Shown here piece by piece: positions 31,946 through 41,203 of a DNA stretch of 64,000 nucleotides (positions are counted from its first letter, which is position 1; every line of letters begins with the position of its first letter). A model generated the notes under the pieces. It had not been told where the DNA came from, made no database searches, and was given only the letters and a program-made list of their open reading frames with translations. Location of the stretch: contig JBNARO010000001.1 in assembly GCA_049718665.1 (NCBI GenBank), positions 1 to 64,000 of the forward strand, read 5' to 3'. This DNA comes from NZ13-RE01 sp049718665 (GTDB lineage: Bacteria; Dictyoglomota; Dictyoglomia; Dictyoglomales; Dictyoglomaceae). The position numbers were made by a program, and so were the translations under genes.

Positions 31946-33341
31946 ATACGAATTTGTTCCCTTTGGACTTACCATAGAAGATTTATATGAATTAAGTAAA
32001 GAACCCCCTGAAATTAGTATTTCTCAAGAATTAAGAGAAAAAATAATAAAGAGTAGAGAATTAGTAGAAAAAATCTTGAGGGAAGAAAAAAGTATTTTAA
32101 GAATTCCCTCAAAGAATATTAAAGAACTTCACGAAGTTGGAAATTATTTATCTCCTGAAGAAGTAAGAGCAATCATGATATCTCGTGCTTATTCCTTAGC
32201 CCTTGGATATTCAGGTGTAAGGATGGAAGTTATAGAAAAAATTTTAGAATTTCTAAGAAAAGACATTATTCCTTTAATTCCCGAAAGGGAATCTGGGGGA
32301 ACAAGTAGTGATCTTACTCCCTTAGCCTATATCTCTTATGCCCTTACAGGAATGGGGGAGGTTTTATATCAAAATAAGAGAATGAATACAAAAGAAGCCT
32401 TAAGAATTTCTAACACACAACCCTTAGAGTTAGAACCTAAAGAAGGTTTAGTTCTTATTAATGGGACTCAGTTTATGAGTGGAATTGGAAGTTTATGCTA
32501 TATAAAAGCAAAAAATTTAGGAAAAATATCTGAAATAGCCAGTGCCCTCTCCTTAGAAGCTCTAAAGGGTACAAATAGAGCTTTTGATCCATGGATACAA
32601 GCCTTAAGACCTCATAGAGGGCAAATTAAGTCCAGTGAAAATTTAAGAAGACTTATTTCTGAAAGTGAGATAATTTTATCATATAGAGACTGCCCTCAGA
32701 TTCGAGATGCCTATATATTAGGATGTATTCCTCAAGTTTTTGCAGGATTTCACCAAACCATGGATTTCGTTAGGGACATATTGGAAGTGGAGTTAAATTC
32801 TGTAACAGATAATCCATTAATTATACTTGAAGAAGAAAAGATTCTTTCTGGAGGAAACTTTCATGGGGAAATTCTTGCCCATGCTTTTGATTATCTTTCC
32901 ATTGCTATAACAAATATTACAACTTTTTCTGAAAGAAGAATATATAGGCTCTCATCAAACAAATTAAGTGAGTTATCTAATATCTCTGCCTCTTTAGTTT
33001 CAGAAAATAAAATTCTTTCTCAACCTGTGAGTAGTCTTTCTGTAGTAAAAGGAGAAGAAGATTTTGTAAACATGAGAGTAGAAAGTGTGTTAAAACTGAG
33101 AAGAATTATTAAAAATTGGGAAACCATTTCTGCAATAGAATTGATCTGTGCAGTTCAGGAAATAGATTCTTATAGACCTTTAAAATGTGGAAGAGGAACA
33201 GAAATAGCCTATCAATACATAAGATCTTTAATTCCTCATATTGAAGAAGAAGAGGAATTAAGCAGTAAAATTCAAATTATAGAGAAAAATTTATATCAAC
33301 TCTTAGAAGAAGTAGAAAAAGAAATAGGAGAATTACTTTAG
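31938..33341 (+). CDS. Aromatic amino acid ammonia-lyase-like protein lacking the MIO motif
   Basis: A 467-residue member of the HAL/PAL fold. Clear family blocks: RAYSLALGYSGVRMEVIE, DPWIQALRPHRGQ, ELNSVTDNPLI, LSGGNFHGE, SERRIYRLSSN and SENKILSQP. However, the Ala-Ser-Gly triad that cyclises into the MIO cofactor is here Thr-Ser-Ser (residues 122-124, in GGTSSDLTPL). The N-terminal TGFG loop with the catalytic Tyr seems absent, replaced by a short IPSKNIKELHEVGNYLSPEE stretch. It is thus shorter than the usual ~500-510 residues. It may be a non-lyase paralogue or use a different chemistry. Coupled to phoU. Confidence 0.75.
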   Translation: MAKYEFVPFGLTIEDLYELSKEPPEISISQELREKIIKSRELVEKILREEKSILRIPSKNIKELHEVGNYLSPEEVRAIMISRAYSLALGYSGVRMEVIEKILEFLRKDIIPLIPERESGGTSSDLTPLAYISYALTGMGEVLYQNKRMNTKEALRISNTQPLELEPKEGLVLINGTQFMSGIGSLCYIKAKNLGKISEIASALSLEALKGTNRAFDPWIQALRPHRGQIKSSENLRRLISESEIILSYRDCPQIRDAYILGCIPQVFAGFHQTMDFVRDILEVELNSVTDNPLIILEEEKILSGGNFHGEILAHAFDYLSIAITNITTFSERRIYRLSSNKLSELSNISASLVSENKILSQPVSSLSVVKGEEDFVNMRVESVLKLRRIIKNWETISAIELICAVQEIDSYRPLKCGRGTEIAYQYIRSLIPHIEEEEELSSKIQIIEKNLYQLLEEVEKEIGELL

Positions 33342-33985
33342 ATTATTGTTTTTAATGCTCCTTTTATTATTTCCACAGCTTGTTCTACTGTTAAAAACCC
33401 AGTATTTAGCATAAGATGATATAGTTCAGGATCGTTCCAATCTACATTATAAAATCTTCTTAAGTATTGTTCTGCAGATCTATCTTTTTCGGAAATTATT
33501 CTCAGGGCTTCTTCCTTAGATATATTTCTTTCCTTTACAAGATTTTCAACTCTTTTTTCCAATGGGGCAATAATTCTTACATGTAAAGTTTGGGGAACAT
33601 CCTTTAAAAGAACCTGTCCACCTCTTCCTACAATTACTACATCTCCCCAATTTCTAAGCTTTCTTATAACTGTTTGGACAAAAGAAAGACATCCTTCTTC
33701 ATCAAAAGTCTGAGTAGTTATAGTGGTAGCTCCAGTAGTATCCACCCCTCTTATTGTGATTTTTGCAATAGGTTCTTTCCTTCTAAATAGTTGATCAAAA
33801 AACCCCTTAACCTTATAATTATCTTCACTAAAATCTACCACTTCTGCTTCTGAGAGCCCTGAAGATATTGCAATTTCTGTCATCAACAGTTTATCAAAAT
33901 ATCTATAATTTAAATCCTTTGCTAATTTTTCAGCAATTTCATCCCCTTTACTGCCTATCTGCCGGGATATAGTAATAATACCCAT
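33338..33985 (-). CDS. Cytidylate kinase-like P-loop protein
   Basis: A 215-residue protein of the cytidylate-kinase-like family. The P-loop region is ITISRQIGSKGDEIAEKLAK (residues 4-23), a variant lacking the classic GxxxxGKS lysine placement but typical for this family. It is followed by YRYFDKLLMTEIA, VVIVGRGGQVLL and the lid EKDRSAEQYLRRFY. Its substrate has not been settled; nucleotide phosphorylation is presumed. It is 50 bp downstream of the adenosine-specific kinase gene, likely one operon. Confidence 0.8.
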   Translation of the reverse strand: MGIITISRQIGSKGDEIAEKLAKDLNYRYFDKLLMTEIAISSGLSEAEVVDFSEDNYKVKGFFDQLFRRKEPIAKITIRGVDTTGATTITTQTFDEEGCLSFVQTVIRKLRNWGDVVIVGRGGQVLLKDVPQTLHVRIIAPLEKRVENLVKERNISKEEALRIISEKDRSAEQYLRRFYNVDWNDPELYHLMLNTGFLTVEQAVEIIKGALKTII

Positions 33986-34035
33986 TTTTACCCCTCCCTT
34001 TAAGGCTTTTCATCAATATTATAATCCTAAAATTT

Positions 34036-34518
34036 TTACAGTTTATAACCTATTTTTCTCAAAAACTCTTTTCTATAAGCAATATCCTTTTCTTCTTCCA
34101 CACCCTTTGGTTTTACTCCGTCGATAACCCCTATTATCCCCCTTCCATCTTGTTCTTCTACTATAATGACCTTTAACGGATTTGCAGTAGCAGCAAAGAT
34201 ATTAACTACTTCTGGAACATGTTTTATAGCATTCAAAATATTAATAGGATAAAGATTCCTTAAAAATATTAGAAATGAATGTCCACAAGCTATCTTTTGC
34301 ATGTTTTTCACAGCTAAATCTTCTAATTCCATATCTGTTCCTATATGTCTTATAAGGGCAGGTCCTGAGGATTCACAAAAAGCTAGTCCAAATTTTGCAC
34401 CTGGAACAGCAGTTACAATTGTTTCATATAAATCTTCTACTGTTTTGATAAAATGAGCTTGTCCTAAAATCAGGTTCACTTCTGCAGGTTTTTCAATTTC
34501 AACAATTTGAATTTCCAT
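34036..34518 (-). CDS. Adenosine-specific kinase family protein
   Basis: A 160-residue protein of the small archaeal/thermophile family described as adenosine-specific kinase. Recognised by LGQAHFIKTVEDLYETIV, GAKFGLAFCESSGPALIR, CGHSFLIFL and EEQDGRGIIGVIDG. It has no classical P-loop. It may salvage adenosine, for example that released by the adenosylhomocysteinase at 5750-6994. Start supported by AAGGAGGG. It is divergent from butyrate kinase. Confidence 0.85.
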   Translation of the reverse strand: MEIQIVEIEKPAEVNLILGQAHFIKTVEDLYETIVTAVPGAKFGLAFCESSGPALIRHIGTDMELEDLAVKNMQKIACGHSFLIFLRNLYPINILNAIKHVPEVVNIFAATANPLKVIIVEEQDGRGIIGVIDGVKPKGVEEEKDIAYRKEFLRKIGYKL

Positions 34519-34596
34519 CTTTACCCTCCTTTTAAAAGTTTTGTTTTTAATATTATAATAGAAACAGTTAAAAATAACATCAAGGAGGATGTTAGA

Positions 34597-35673
34597 ATGG
34601 AAAAATTTTATATTCTCTGTATTAATCCTGGTTCCACCTCAACGAAACTCGCAGTATTTGAAAATGAAAATCTTCTTTTTCAAGAAAATTCATCCCATAA
34701 ATTGGAGGAATTAAAAAGATTCAAAAGAGTAATAGAACAATATGAAATGAGAAAGAAAGCAATAATAGATTTTCTCAATAAGAACAATTTCCCTTTCGAA
34801 AAACTTTCAGCTCTTGGATGCAGAGGTGGAACTTTATATCCTTTACCCTCAGGAACTTATATAATAAATGAAAAAATGGTAGAAGATTGTAAAACCTCAA
34901 AATTTGGAGAACATCCTGCAAATTTAGCCCCTATTTTAGGTTATGAGTTTAGTAAAATTTATAATCTGAAAGCCTTCATAGTAGATCCCCCTTCAACTGA
35001 TGAGATGGACCCTATAGCAAAATATACTGGGCTTCCTATATTTAAAAGAAAAAGTCTTTTTCATGCTTTAAATCAAAAAGCTATTGCAAGGAAAATAGCA
35101 AAGAACTTAAGTAAAAATTATGAAGACTTAAATCTTATTGTCGCTCATTTAGGAGGAGGAATTTCCATTGGGATTCATAGTGAAGGAAAAGTTATAGATG
35201 TAAATAATGCATTAGATGGAGAAGGTCCTATGACACCAGAAAGAGCAGGAACTTTACCAGCAGGAGACTTAGTAAAATTATGTTTCAGCGGAGAATACGA
35301 ATTAGAAATTTTTCAAAAGATGATGGTAGGAAAAGGAGGATGGATAGCATATTTAGGAACTAATGATGCTCGCGAGGTAGAAAAGAAAATACAAGAAGGA
35401 GATAAGCTGGCAGAAGAAATTGTAAAGGCAACAGCATATCAAATAGCAAAATTTATTGGTTCTTTAGCACCTGTAGTTAAGGGAAGAATAGATGCTATAG
35501 TTCTTACTGGCTCTTTAGCTTATTACACAAGATTAGTAGAAGATATAAAAGAAAGAGTAGAATTTATCGCTCCAGTTTTTGTATATCCTGGAGAAGAAGA
35601 AATGAAAGCTTTATGTGAGGGAGTATTAAGAGTACTAAAAGGGGAAGAAAAAGCAAAGGTATATACTTATTAA
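34597..35673 (+). CDS. buk: Butyrate kinase (acetate/butyrate kinase family)
   Basis: A 358-residue ASKHA-fold kinase converting butyryl phosphate and ADP to butyrate and ATP, or branched-chain analogues. Seen: phosphate-binding start INPGSTSTKLAVF, then VAHLGGGISIG, DGEGPMTPERAGTLPAGDL near residue 215, and VLTGSLAYY near 295. The length fits butyrate kinase (about 355) better than acetate kinase (about 400). Start at the ATG at 34597 with AAGGAGG; a longer frame from 34507 overlaps the divergent gene. No phosphotransbutyrylase is in the window. Confidence 0.88.
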   Translation: MEKFYILCINPGSTSTKLAVFENENLLFQENSSHKLEELKRFKRVIEQYEMRKKAIIDFLNKNNFPFEKLSALGCRGGTLYPLPSGTYIINEKMVEDCKTSKFGEHPANLAPILGYEFSKIYNLKAFIVDPPSTDEMDPIAKYTGLPIFKRKSLFHALNQKAIARKIAKNLSKNYEDLNLIVAHLGGGISIGIHSEGKVIDVNNALDGEGPMTPERAGTLPAGDLVKLCFSGEYELEIFQKMMVGKGGWIAYLGTNDAREVEKKIQEGDKLAEEIVKATAYQIAKFIGSLAPVVKGRIDAIVLTGSLAYYTRLVEDIKERVEFIAPVFVYPGEEEMKALCEGVLRVLKGEEKAKVYTY

Positions 35674-35674
35674 A

Positions 35675-35695
35675 GAGGGGGAGGATTCCCCCCTC
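35675..35695. terminator. Bidirectional terminator between buk and clpC
   Basis: GAGGGGG with CCCCCTC around a short loop, flanked by A/T-rich tracts on both sides. It sits in the 25-bp gap between two convergent genes and can serve both. Confidence 0.8.
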
Positions 35696-35698
35696 AAT

Positions 35699-38383
35699 TT
35701 ATTGTTTTACCTCTGCTTCTTTCTTTGTTTTCTCAAATTTCACTTTCTTTTCATTCTCATCATAAATAACCAAAATATCATCTCCCTCGGAAATTTCGCC
35801 TTTCAACATTACTTCCGCAAGTTTTGTTTCTAACTCAGTTCTAATCTTTCTCTTAAGTTCTCGAGCGCCAAATTCAGGTTGATATCCTACTTTTGCAAGA
35901 TAGGAAATAATAGAGTCATCAAAATTCAAATTAATTCCTTGCCCCTTTGCTACCCTCTTCACTCTCTCTAATTGTAATTTCACAATTTCTTTAATTTGTT
36001 CTTGAGTTAAGGCATGGAAAATTATAATTTCATCAATCCTATTAAGAAATTCAGGTCTAAAGTATTTTCTTAAAAGATTCATTAATTTCTCCTTTAACTG
36101 CTCATAAGAAAGTTTCTCTTTCTCAGGAGCAGTTAAGTTATATTGAATTATATCTGAACCTATATTGCTTGTAGCAATTATAATAGTATTAGTAAAATCT
36201 ACAGTTCTTCCTTTACCATCAGTTAACCTTCCTTCATCAAAAACTTGAAGCAAAATATTATGAACATCAGGATGCGCTTTTTCAATTTCATCTAAGAGTA
36301 TAACACTATATGGTCTTCTTCTTACCTTTTCTGTTAATTGACCCCCTTCTTCATATCCTACGTATCCTGGTGGTGCACCAATAAGTCGAGAAACAGTATG
36401 TCTCTCCATATACTCGCTCATGTCAATTCTTATAATAGCATCTTCATCCCCAAATATCGCCCAAGCAAGAGCCTTTGCTAATTCAGTTTTTCCTACACCC
36501 GTAGGTCCTAAGAAAAGGAATGTAGCAATGGGACGATTACCTTCTCTAAGCCCTGCACGAGATAATCTAATAGCATCAGCAACTGCTTTTACTGCTTCTT
36601 CTTGTGCTACAACTCTTTCATGAAGTTTTTCTTCTAACTTTAATAACCTTTCTCTTTCGTCAGTAGAAAGTTCTGATACAGGAATTCCTGTTAAAGTTGA
36701 AACTATTTCTGCTACATGTTTTGCTCTAACCTCTGCAGATTCCGAAGATACTGTTTTCTTCCAATTTTCTTCTGCGTTTCTCAACTCTTCTTCTAATTTC
36801 TTTATCTGTTCCTCCAATTCCTTTGCCTTATCAAACTGTTTTCTTGATGTAGCATATTCCTGTTCTCTTCTTAATTGTTTAAGTCTTGATTCCATTTCAT
36901 GAATCTCTGCGGGACGAGAAGTTAAACTTATACGAACCTTTGCGCAAGCTTGATCAATAAGGTCTATAGCTTTATCAGGAAGATATCTATTAGTGATATA
37001 TCTGTCAGAAAGAACAGCAGCAGCTACAAGAGCCTCATCAGTAATTCTGACCTTATGATGAGCCTCAAATCTATCCCTTAATCCTCTTAATATATTGATA
37101 GTCTGCTCCACTGTAGGCTCAGAGATAAATACTGGCTGAAATCTTCTTTCCAATGCAGCATCTTTTTCTATATATTTCTGATACTCATTTAAAGTTGTTG
37201 CACCTATAAGATGAAGCTCTCCTCTTGCTAAAGCAGGCTTAAATACATTAGCAAGATCCATTGAGCTTTCTCCTGCTTGTCCTGCACCTACAATAGTATG
37301 AATCTCATCTATAAAGATTATTAATTTATCTTGATTTGCAATAATCTCATCTAATACCTGTTTAACTCTTTCCTCAAATTCTCCTCTATATTTTGTTCCT
37401 GAGATTAACGAATTCACATTTAATTCCACTAATCTCTTATTTCTTAAAACTTCAGGAACTTCTCCTTTAACAATTCTTTGAGCTAATCCCTCAACTATTG
37501 CAGTCTTTCCTACTCCCGGCTCTCCAATAAGAACAGGATTATTTTTCTTTCTTCTTGCCAAAATTTCAATTATAGTCTCAATTTCTTTTGCTCTACCAAT
37601 TACAGGATCCAATTTGCCTTGTCTGGCAAGTTCTGTTAAATCTCTGGAATATTTATCAAGATTTGGAGTCATCATAGAAGGACCTAATCTTCCTTCTTCT
37701 TTTCCTCTTCCTACTATCCTAATAGTGGCCTGTCTTATATCTTGAGGATTCAATCCAAATTTTCTCAATATATCATAAGCAAAACCATCAGGTTCTTCCG
37801 AAAGACCAATCAATAAATGTTCAGGTCCTACATAATTATGTCCTAAATCTCGAGATGCCCAAAAAGCTCTCTCTAATGCACTCTTTAAACGTGGAGAAAC
37901 TTCCATTTCAATCTCATTGTCAGGAGCTTTAAAAGTTCCTTTTGGAGCATTATATTCTATATATCCCTTTAAATCCTGGGGGGTTATGTTAAATTGGCGA
38001 AGAATTTCTTGAACGATCTCATTATCTGTTAAAGCATAAAGTAAATGCTCAGTATCTACTTCGGATTTTCCAAACTCAATAGCCTTTCTTCCTGCTTTTT
38101 GGAGATATTCTTTCGCACTGTCACTGAGATAAGCGTCAAGATCTATAGCTTCCCTATCAAACCCTTCTCTTCTTCCAAAAGGCTCAAATTCTTCTCCAAA
38201 AAATTCCTTAAAAAAGTCTCCCCAGAAAAGAGATTCTAAAGGAGAAAAACTCCTCTCTCTCTGACGATATTTAGCATAATCTATTTCGCAAAGATCAAGA
38301 GTTTGTTTTCTTCCATTTCTTATTATGGAAACTCTAATAGTCGCAGGTCTTACGCCACATATATCACACATCTTCTTTGACAT
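35699..38383 (-). CDS. clpC: ClpC-type AAA+ unfoldase with N-terminal zinc-finger
   Basis: About 894 residues. Order: a short zinc-finger-like start (C6, C9, C32; the usual fourth Cys is Asp in LCEID), a linker, a Clp-N double repeat (about 70-215), AAA1 with Walker A GEPGVGKTAIVEG, a middle region with a UVR-like stretch DKAKELEEQIKKLEEEL, and AAA2 with GPTGVGKTELAKAL and a C-terminal D2-small domain. It hands unfolded proteins to ClpP. I use the ATG at 38383 with GGAGG upstream, not the GTG at 38392. The zinc-finger recalls ClpE and McsA. No ctsR/mcsAB genes or obvious repressor site are seen. Confidence 0.9.
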   Translation of the reverse strand: MSKKMCDICGVRPATIRVSIIRNGRKQTLDLCEIDYAKYRQRERSFSPLESLFWGDFFKEFFGEEFEPFGRREGFDREAIDLDAYLSDSAKEYLQKAGRKAIEFGKSEVDTEHLLYALTDNEIVQEILRQFNITPQDLKGYIEYNAPKGTFKAPDNEIEMEVSPRLKSALERAFWASRDLGHNYVGPEHLLIGLSEEPDGFAYDILRKFGLNPQDIRQATIRIVGRGKEEGRLGPSMMTPNLDKYSRDLTELARQGKLDPVIGRAKEIETIIEILARRKKNNPVLIGEPGVGKTAIVEGLAQRIVKGEVPEVLRNKRLVELNVNSLISGTKYRGEFEERVKQVLDEIIANQDKLIIFIDEIHTIVGAGQAGESSMDLANVFKPALARGELHLIGATTLNEYQKYIEKDAALERRFQPVFISEPTVEQTINILRGLRDRFEAHHKVRITDEALVAAAVLSDRYITNRYLPDKAIDLIDQACAKVRISLTSRPAEIHEMESRLKQLRREQEYATSRKQFDKAKELEEQIKKLEEELRNAEENWKKTVSSESAEVRAKHVAEIVSTLTGIPVSELSTDERERLLKLEEKLHERVVAQEEAVKAVADAIRLSRAGLREGNRPIATFLFLGPTGVGKTELAKALAWAIFGDEDAIIRIDMSEYMERHTVSRLIGAPPGYVGYEEGGQLTEKVRRRPYSVILLDEIEKAHPDVHNILLQVFDEGRLTDGKGRTVDFTNTIIIATSNIGSDIIQYNLTAPEKEKLSYEQLKEKLMNLLRKYFRPEFLNRIDEIIIFHALTQEQIKEIVKLQLERVKRVAKGQGINLNFDDSIISYLAKVGYQPEFGARELKRKIRTELETKLAEVMLKGEISEGDDILVIYDENEKKVKFEKTKKEAEVKQ

Positions 38384-38476
38384 CTTCTTCACCTCCTTTA
38401 GATAAGTAATTATACCATAAAAAATATTTAAATTTTTAGCTTTAGGTGTTATAATTTTTAGGAATTCTAAAACAAA

Positions 38477-38491
38477 GAAGGTTAAACCTTC
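38477..38491. promoter_or_regulatory. Palindrome in leader of the HPr-kinase-like gene
   Basis: GAAGGTTAAACCTTC, seven perfectly paired bases on each side of one central base, 50 bp before the ATG at 38542. A TATAAT-like box lies about 30 bp upstream of it. It could be an operator or a small leader hairpin. Confidence 0.35.
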
Positions 38492-38541
38492 AATGAAGAA
38501 GATTCACAGTAAAAAATTTCCATTATAAGGAGGAGATAAAA

Positions 38542-40317
38542 ATGTTATTAGATATTGAAAAAATGGCAGAAGATGGTGAACACATAATTATTGAAAGCAA
38601 TAATTTTTGCCAAAATGCAGAAGAAGTCTTTTCCAGTAAAATCTTCTTTAAACTTCTTCAGAAATTTTTCAGATTTCTTTATGAGCATGATTCTCCATAT
38701 CTTTCTTTAATTAAAAAATTTGGTCCATATCCTGAAGAAGAAGAAAATACTTTAAGAAGTTTTATTTCATTCATCAAAACAATATATAATTTTCAATGGA
38801 AAGAATTAATAGAAAAAGAAAACTTCCAAGAAGTGCTGAAAGAAGAAGAAAGACCCCTTTGGATTGACTTTGTAGAAGAATTTTATAACTTCTGGAGAAA
38901 ACACAATAGATTTTTGATCTGGAAAGCAGAGACAGAAAGATTTTCATATGAAGATGGATATTACCATTTTAGAGCAAGGGTAACAGAATTAAGAAATTTA
39001 GTTTTAAATATATACAGAAGAATCTCTAAAAATATATCTGAGGCATGGCCTATGGTATTTAGACAACTACCCGCAGGAGTCGGTGTAGGAATGTATGTAG
39101 AAAAGTTTGATTATCCCCTTCCAGAAAGGTATAAAAAACTTAAGGAAATACCTTTTATACAATGTGCTGTATTAGAGCCTCCTTTGATATATTATCCTAA
39201 GAGGAATTATAGAAAGGGTCAATTTCTACCTTTAAGTTATAATCCTATAGATAATTTAGATATAAAGCCTTCAGATTTTGTTTGTTATCCTGCAAAAGTT
39301 GGTAAACTTCTTATCCATATATACTTCCACAAAAGGTTTATGCCTTTAGGAAGTAGTTTAATTAATCTTTTTGAAATTGCTCACGAAAGAGAAATTATAA
39401 AAAGACCCCCTGATGGAATCTTAATTTTTGGAGTTGACATGAAAGTATTAAATGATAATCCTACTGTTTATTATGAAGATACTGAGAATAATCTAATTAT
39501 AGCATATATTGCAAAGATAGATGATGTGGATTATTTTGGATACTTTAAAAAAATGACATTAACTATTCACAATCTCATTATGATTGAAAGAGGCTTTTTA
39601 CCTCTACATGGAGCTATGGCAAGAATTGAATTAAGGGGAGGAAAATCTGCTAATGTAGTTATTATTGGAGATAGCGGTGCTGGAAAGTCTGAATCTTTAG
39701 AAGCTTTTAGGACTCTTGCAGATAAATATTTAAGAAGATTAATTGTAATTTTTGATGATATGGGTTCTCTGGGATTAAATGAGGAAAATAAAGTAGTAGC
39801 CTATGGGACTGAAATTGGAGCTTTTGTAAGATTAGACGATCTTTCCCCTGGATACCCGTATAATGAAATTGATAGAAGTATATTCATGAATCCCCATAAA
39901 ACTAATGCTCGCTTAGTTATTCCTGTTACTAGTTATTATCATGTGATTTCTGGATATCCGGTAGATTTATTCCTTTATGCAAATAACTATGAAGAAGTAG
40001 ATGAAGAGCATCCTGTTTTAGAATTCTTTAATGACAAAGACAAAGCCTTAGAAATCTTTAGAAATGGGGCAAGGTTATCTAAAGGAACCACTGATGAAAC
40101 TGGTCTTTCATATACATATTTTGCTAATCCCTTTGGGGCACCTCAAAAAAGAGAAAAACATGAGATTTTAGCTGATTTTTACTTTACCCAAATGTTAAAA
40201 ACAGGTGTAAGAATTGGTCAATTAAGGACTCGCCTGGGGATATCTGGATTTGAAACAAAGGGTCCAGAAGAAGCTGCGAAGGCATTATTTGAATATATAG
40301 GGAAGTCGGAGAAATGA
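38542..40317 (+). CDS. HPr-kinase/PEPCK-like P-loop protein, unknown function
   Basis: A 591-residue soluble protein. The first ~340 residues are not recognised. From about residue 345 a kinase-like core appears: LPLHGAMARIEL, then a P-loop IIGDSGAGKSESLEAFR (about 375-391) and an acidic IVIFDDMGSLGL, the arrangement seen in HprK and PEP carboxykinase. Later blocks are PVTSYYHVISGYPVDLFLYA and LSKGTTDETGLSYTYFANPFG. No HPr or PTS genes are in the window, so the target is unknown. It is followed 1 bp later by an inositol-phosphatase-family gene. Confidence 0.65.
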   Translation: MLLDIEKMAEDGEHIIIESNNFCQNAEEVFSSKIFFKLLQKFFRFLYEHDSPYLSLIKKFGPYPEEEENTLRSFISFIKTIYNFQWKELIEKENFQEVLKEEERPLWIDFVEEFYNFWRKHNRFLIWKAETERFSYEDGYYHFRARVTELRNLVLNIYRRISKNISEAWPMVFRQLPAGVGVGMYVEKFDYPLPERYKKLKEIPFIQCAVLEPPLIYYPKRNYRKGQFLPLSYNPIDNLDIKPSDFVCYPAKVGKLLIHIYFHKRFMPLGSSLINLFEIAHEREIIKRPPDGILIFGVDMKVLNDNPTVYYEDTENNLIIAYIAKIDDVDYFGYFKKMTLTIHNLIMIERGFLPLHGAMARIELRGGKSANVVIIGDSGAGKSESLEAFRTLADKYLRRLIVIFDDMGSLGLNEENKVVAYGTEIGAFVRLDDLSPGYPYNEIDRSIFMNPHKTNARLVIPVTSYYHVISGYPVDLFLYANNYEEVDEEHPVLEFFNDKDKALEIFRNGARLSKGTTDETGLSYTYFANPFGAPQKREKHEILADFYFTQMLKTGVRIGQLRTRLGISGFETKGPEEAAKALFEYIGKSEK

Positions 40318-40318
40318 A

Positions 40319-41110
40319 ATGGAGGAAATCCTAAAAATTACTGAAGATATAGCAAAAGAAGCTGGAAAGATACTTTTAGAATATCTCTATCAAGAAAAGG
40401 ATATTCACTTAAAAAGTATTTCTAATCCTGTAACAAAGGTAGATAAACTTTCGGAAGAAAAGATTATTGAATTACTAAATAAATATTTTCCTGGATATTC
40501 TATCTTAACTGAAGAGGCAGGAATTATTGAAAAAAATTCCTCTTATCAATGGATCATAGATCCTTTAGATGGGACTACTAACTATATTCATAATTATCCC
40601 TTTTTCTCAGTAAGTATCGCCTTAAAAAAAGATAATGAAATTTTGTTAGGTGTAATATATGATCCAATTCAAGATGAGATTTTTTCAGCCTTAAAAGGGA
40701 AGGGATCCTTTTTAAATGGGGAGAAAATAAGGGTTTCATCGGTAAATAAGCTTCGAGATTCTCTCTTAGCCTTTGGACTTCCCTATGATTTAACTTTAGA
40801 TGAAAGAAATTTTATTCCTTTTATAAATCTTTCTCGAAGAAGTAATGGGGTAAGAAGAGTAGGTTCCGCAGCTTTAGAATTAGCTTATATTGCCTGTGGA
40901 AGATTAGATGGGTATTGGTGTCAAAGATTAAATCCCTGGGATATTGTAGCAGGAGTAATTCTTGTTCAGGAAGCAGGGGGAAAGGTAACAGATTTTGAAA
41001 ATAAAAAGATTTCCTTTAGAGAAACAGATATTGTAGCTTCTAATGGGTTAATTCATGAAGAATTATTAGAGGTTTTAAAATTAGGTAAAATTCTTTCACC
41101 TGAATTATAA
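40319..41110 (+). CDS. Inositol monophosphatase family protein (IMPase/FBPase-like)
   Basis: A 263-residue Mg-dependent, Li-sensitive-type phosphatase fold. Metal-site motifs: TEEAG near residue 64, WIIDPLDGTTNYIHNYPFF near 79, and WDIVAGVILVQEAGG near 202. In thermophiles these proteins act on inositol phosphate and/or fructose 1,6-bisphosphate. The gene is probably in one operon with the preceding HPr-kinase-like gene. The tRNA-Arg lies 14 bp after it. Confidence 0.88.
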   Translation: MEEILKITEDIAKEAGKILLEYLYQEKDIHLKSISNPVTKVDKLSEEKIIELLNKYFPGYSILTEEAGIIEKNSSYQWIIDPLDGTTNYIHNYPFFSVSIALKKDNEILLGVIYDPIQDEIFSALKGKGSFLNGEKIRVSSVNKLRDSLLAFGLPYDLTLDERNFIPFINLSRRSNGVRRVGSAALELAYIACGRLDGYWCQRLNPWDIVAGVILVQEAGGKVTDFENKKISFRETDIVASNGLIHEELLEVLKLGKILSPEL

Positions 41111-41124
41111 TTAATTATTAAGGT

Positions 41125-41200
41125 GCGCCCGTAGCTCAATGGATAGAGCATCGGCCTCCGGAGCCGAGGGTTGGAGGTTCAAATCCTCTCGGGCGCACCA
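41125..41200 (+). tRNA. tRNA-Arg (anticodon CCG)
   Basis: Complete cloverleaf with encoded CCA: acceptor GCGCCCG with CGGGCGC, D-arm GCTC/GAGC, anticodon stem TCGGC/GCCGA with loop CTCCGGA, T-arm GGAGG-TTCAAAT-CCTCT. Reads CGG codons. Confidence 0.97.
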
Positions 41201-41203
41201 ATT

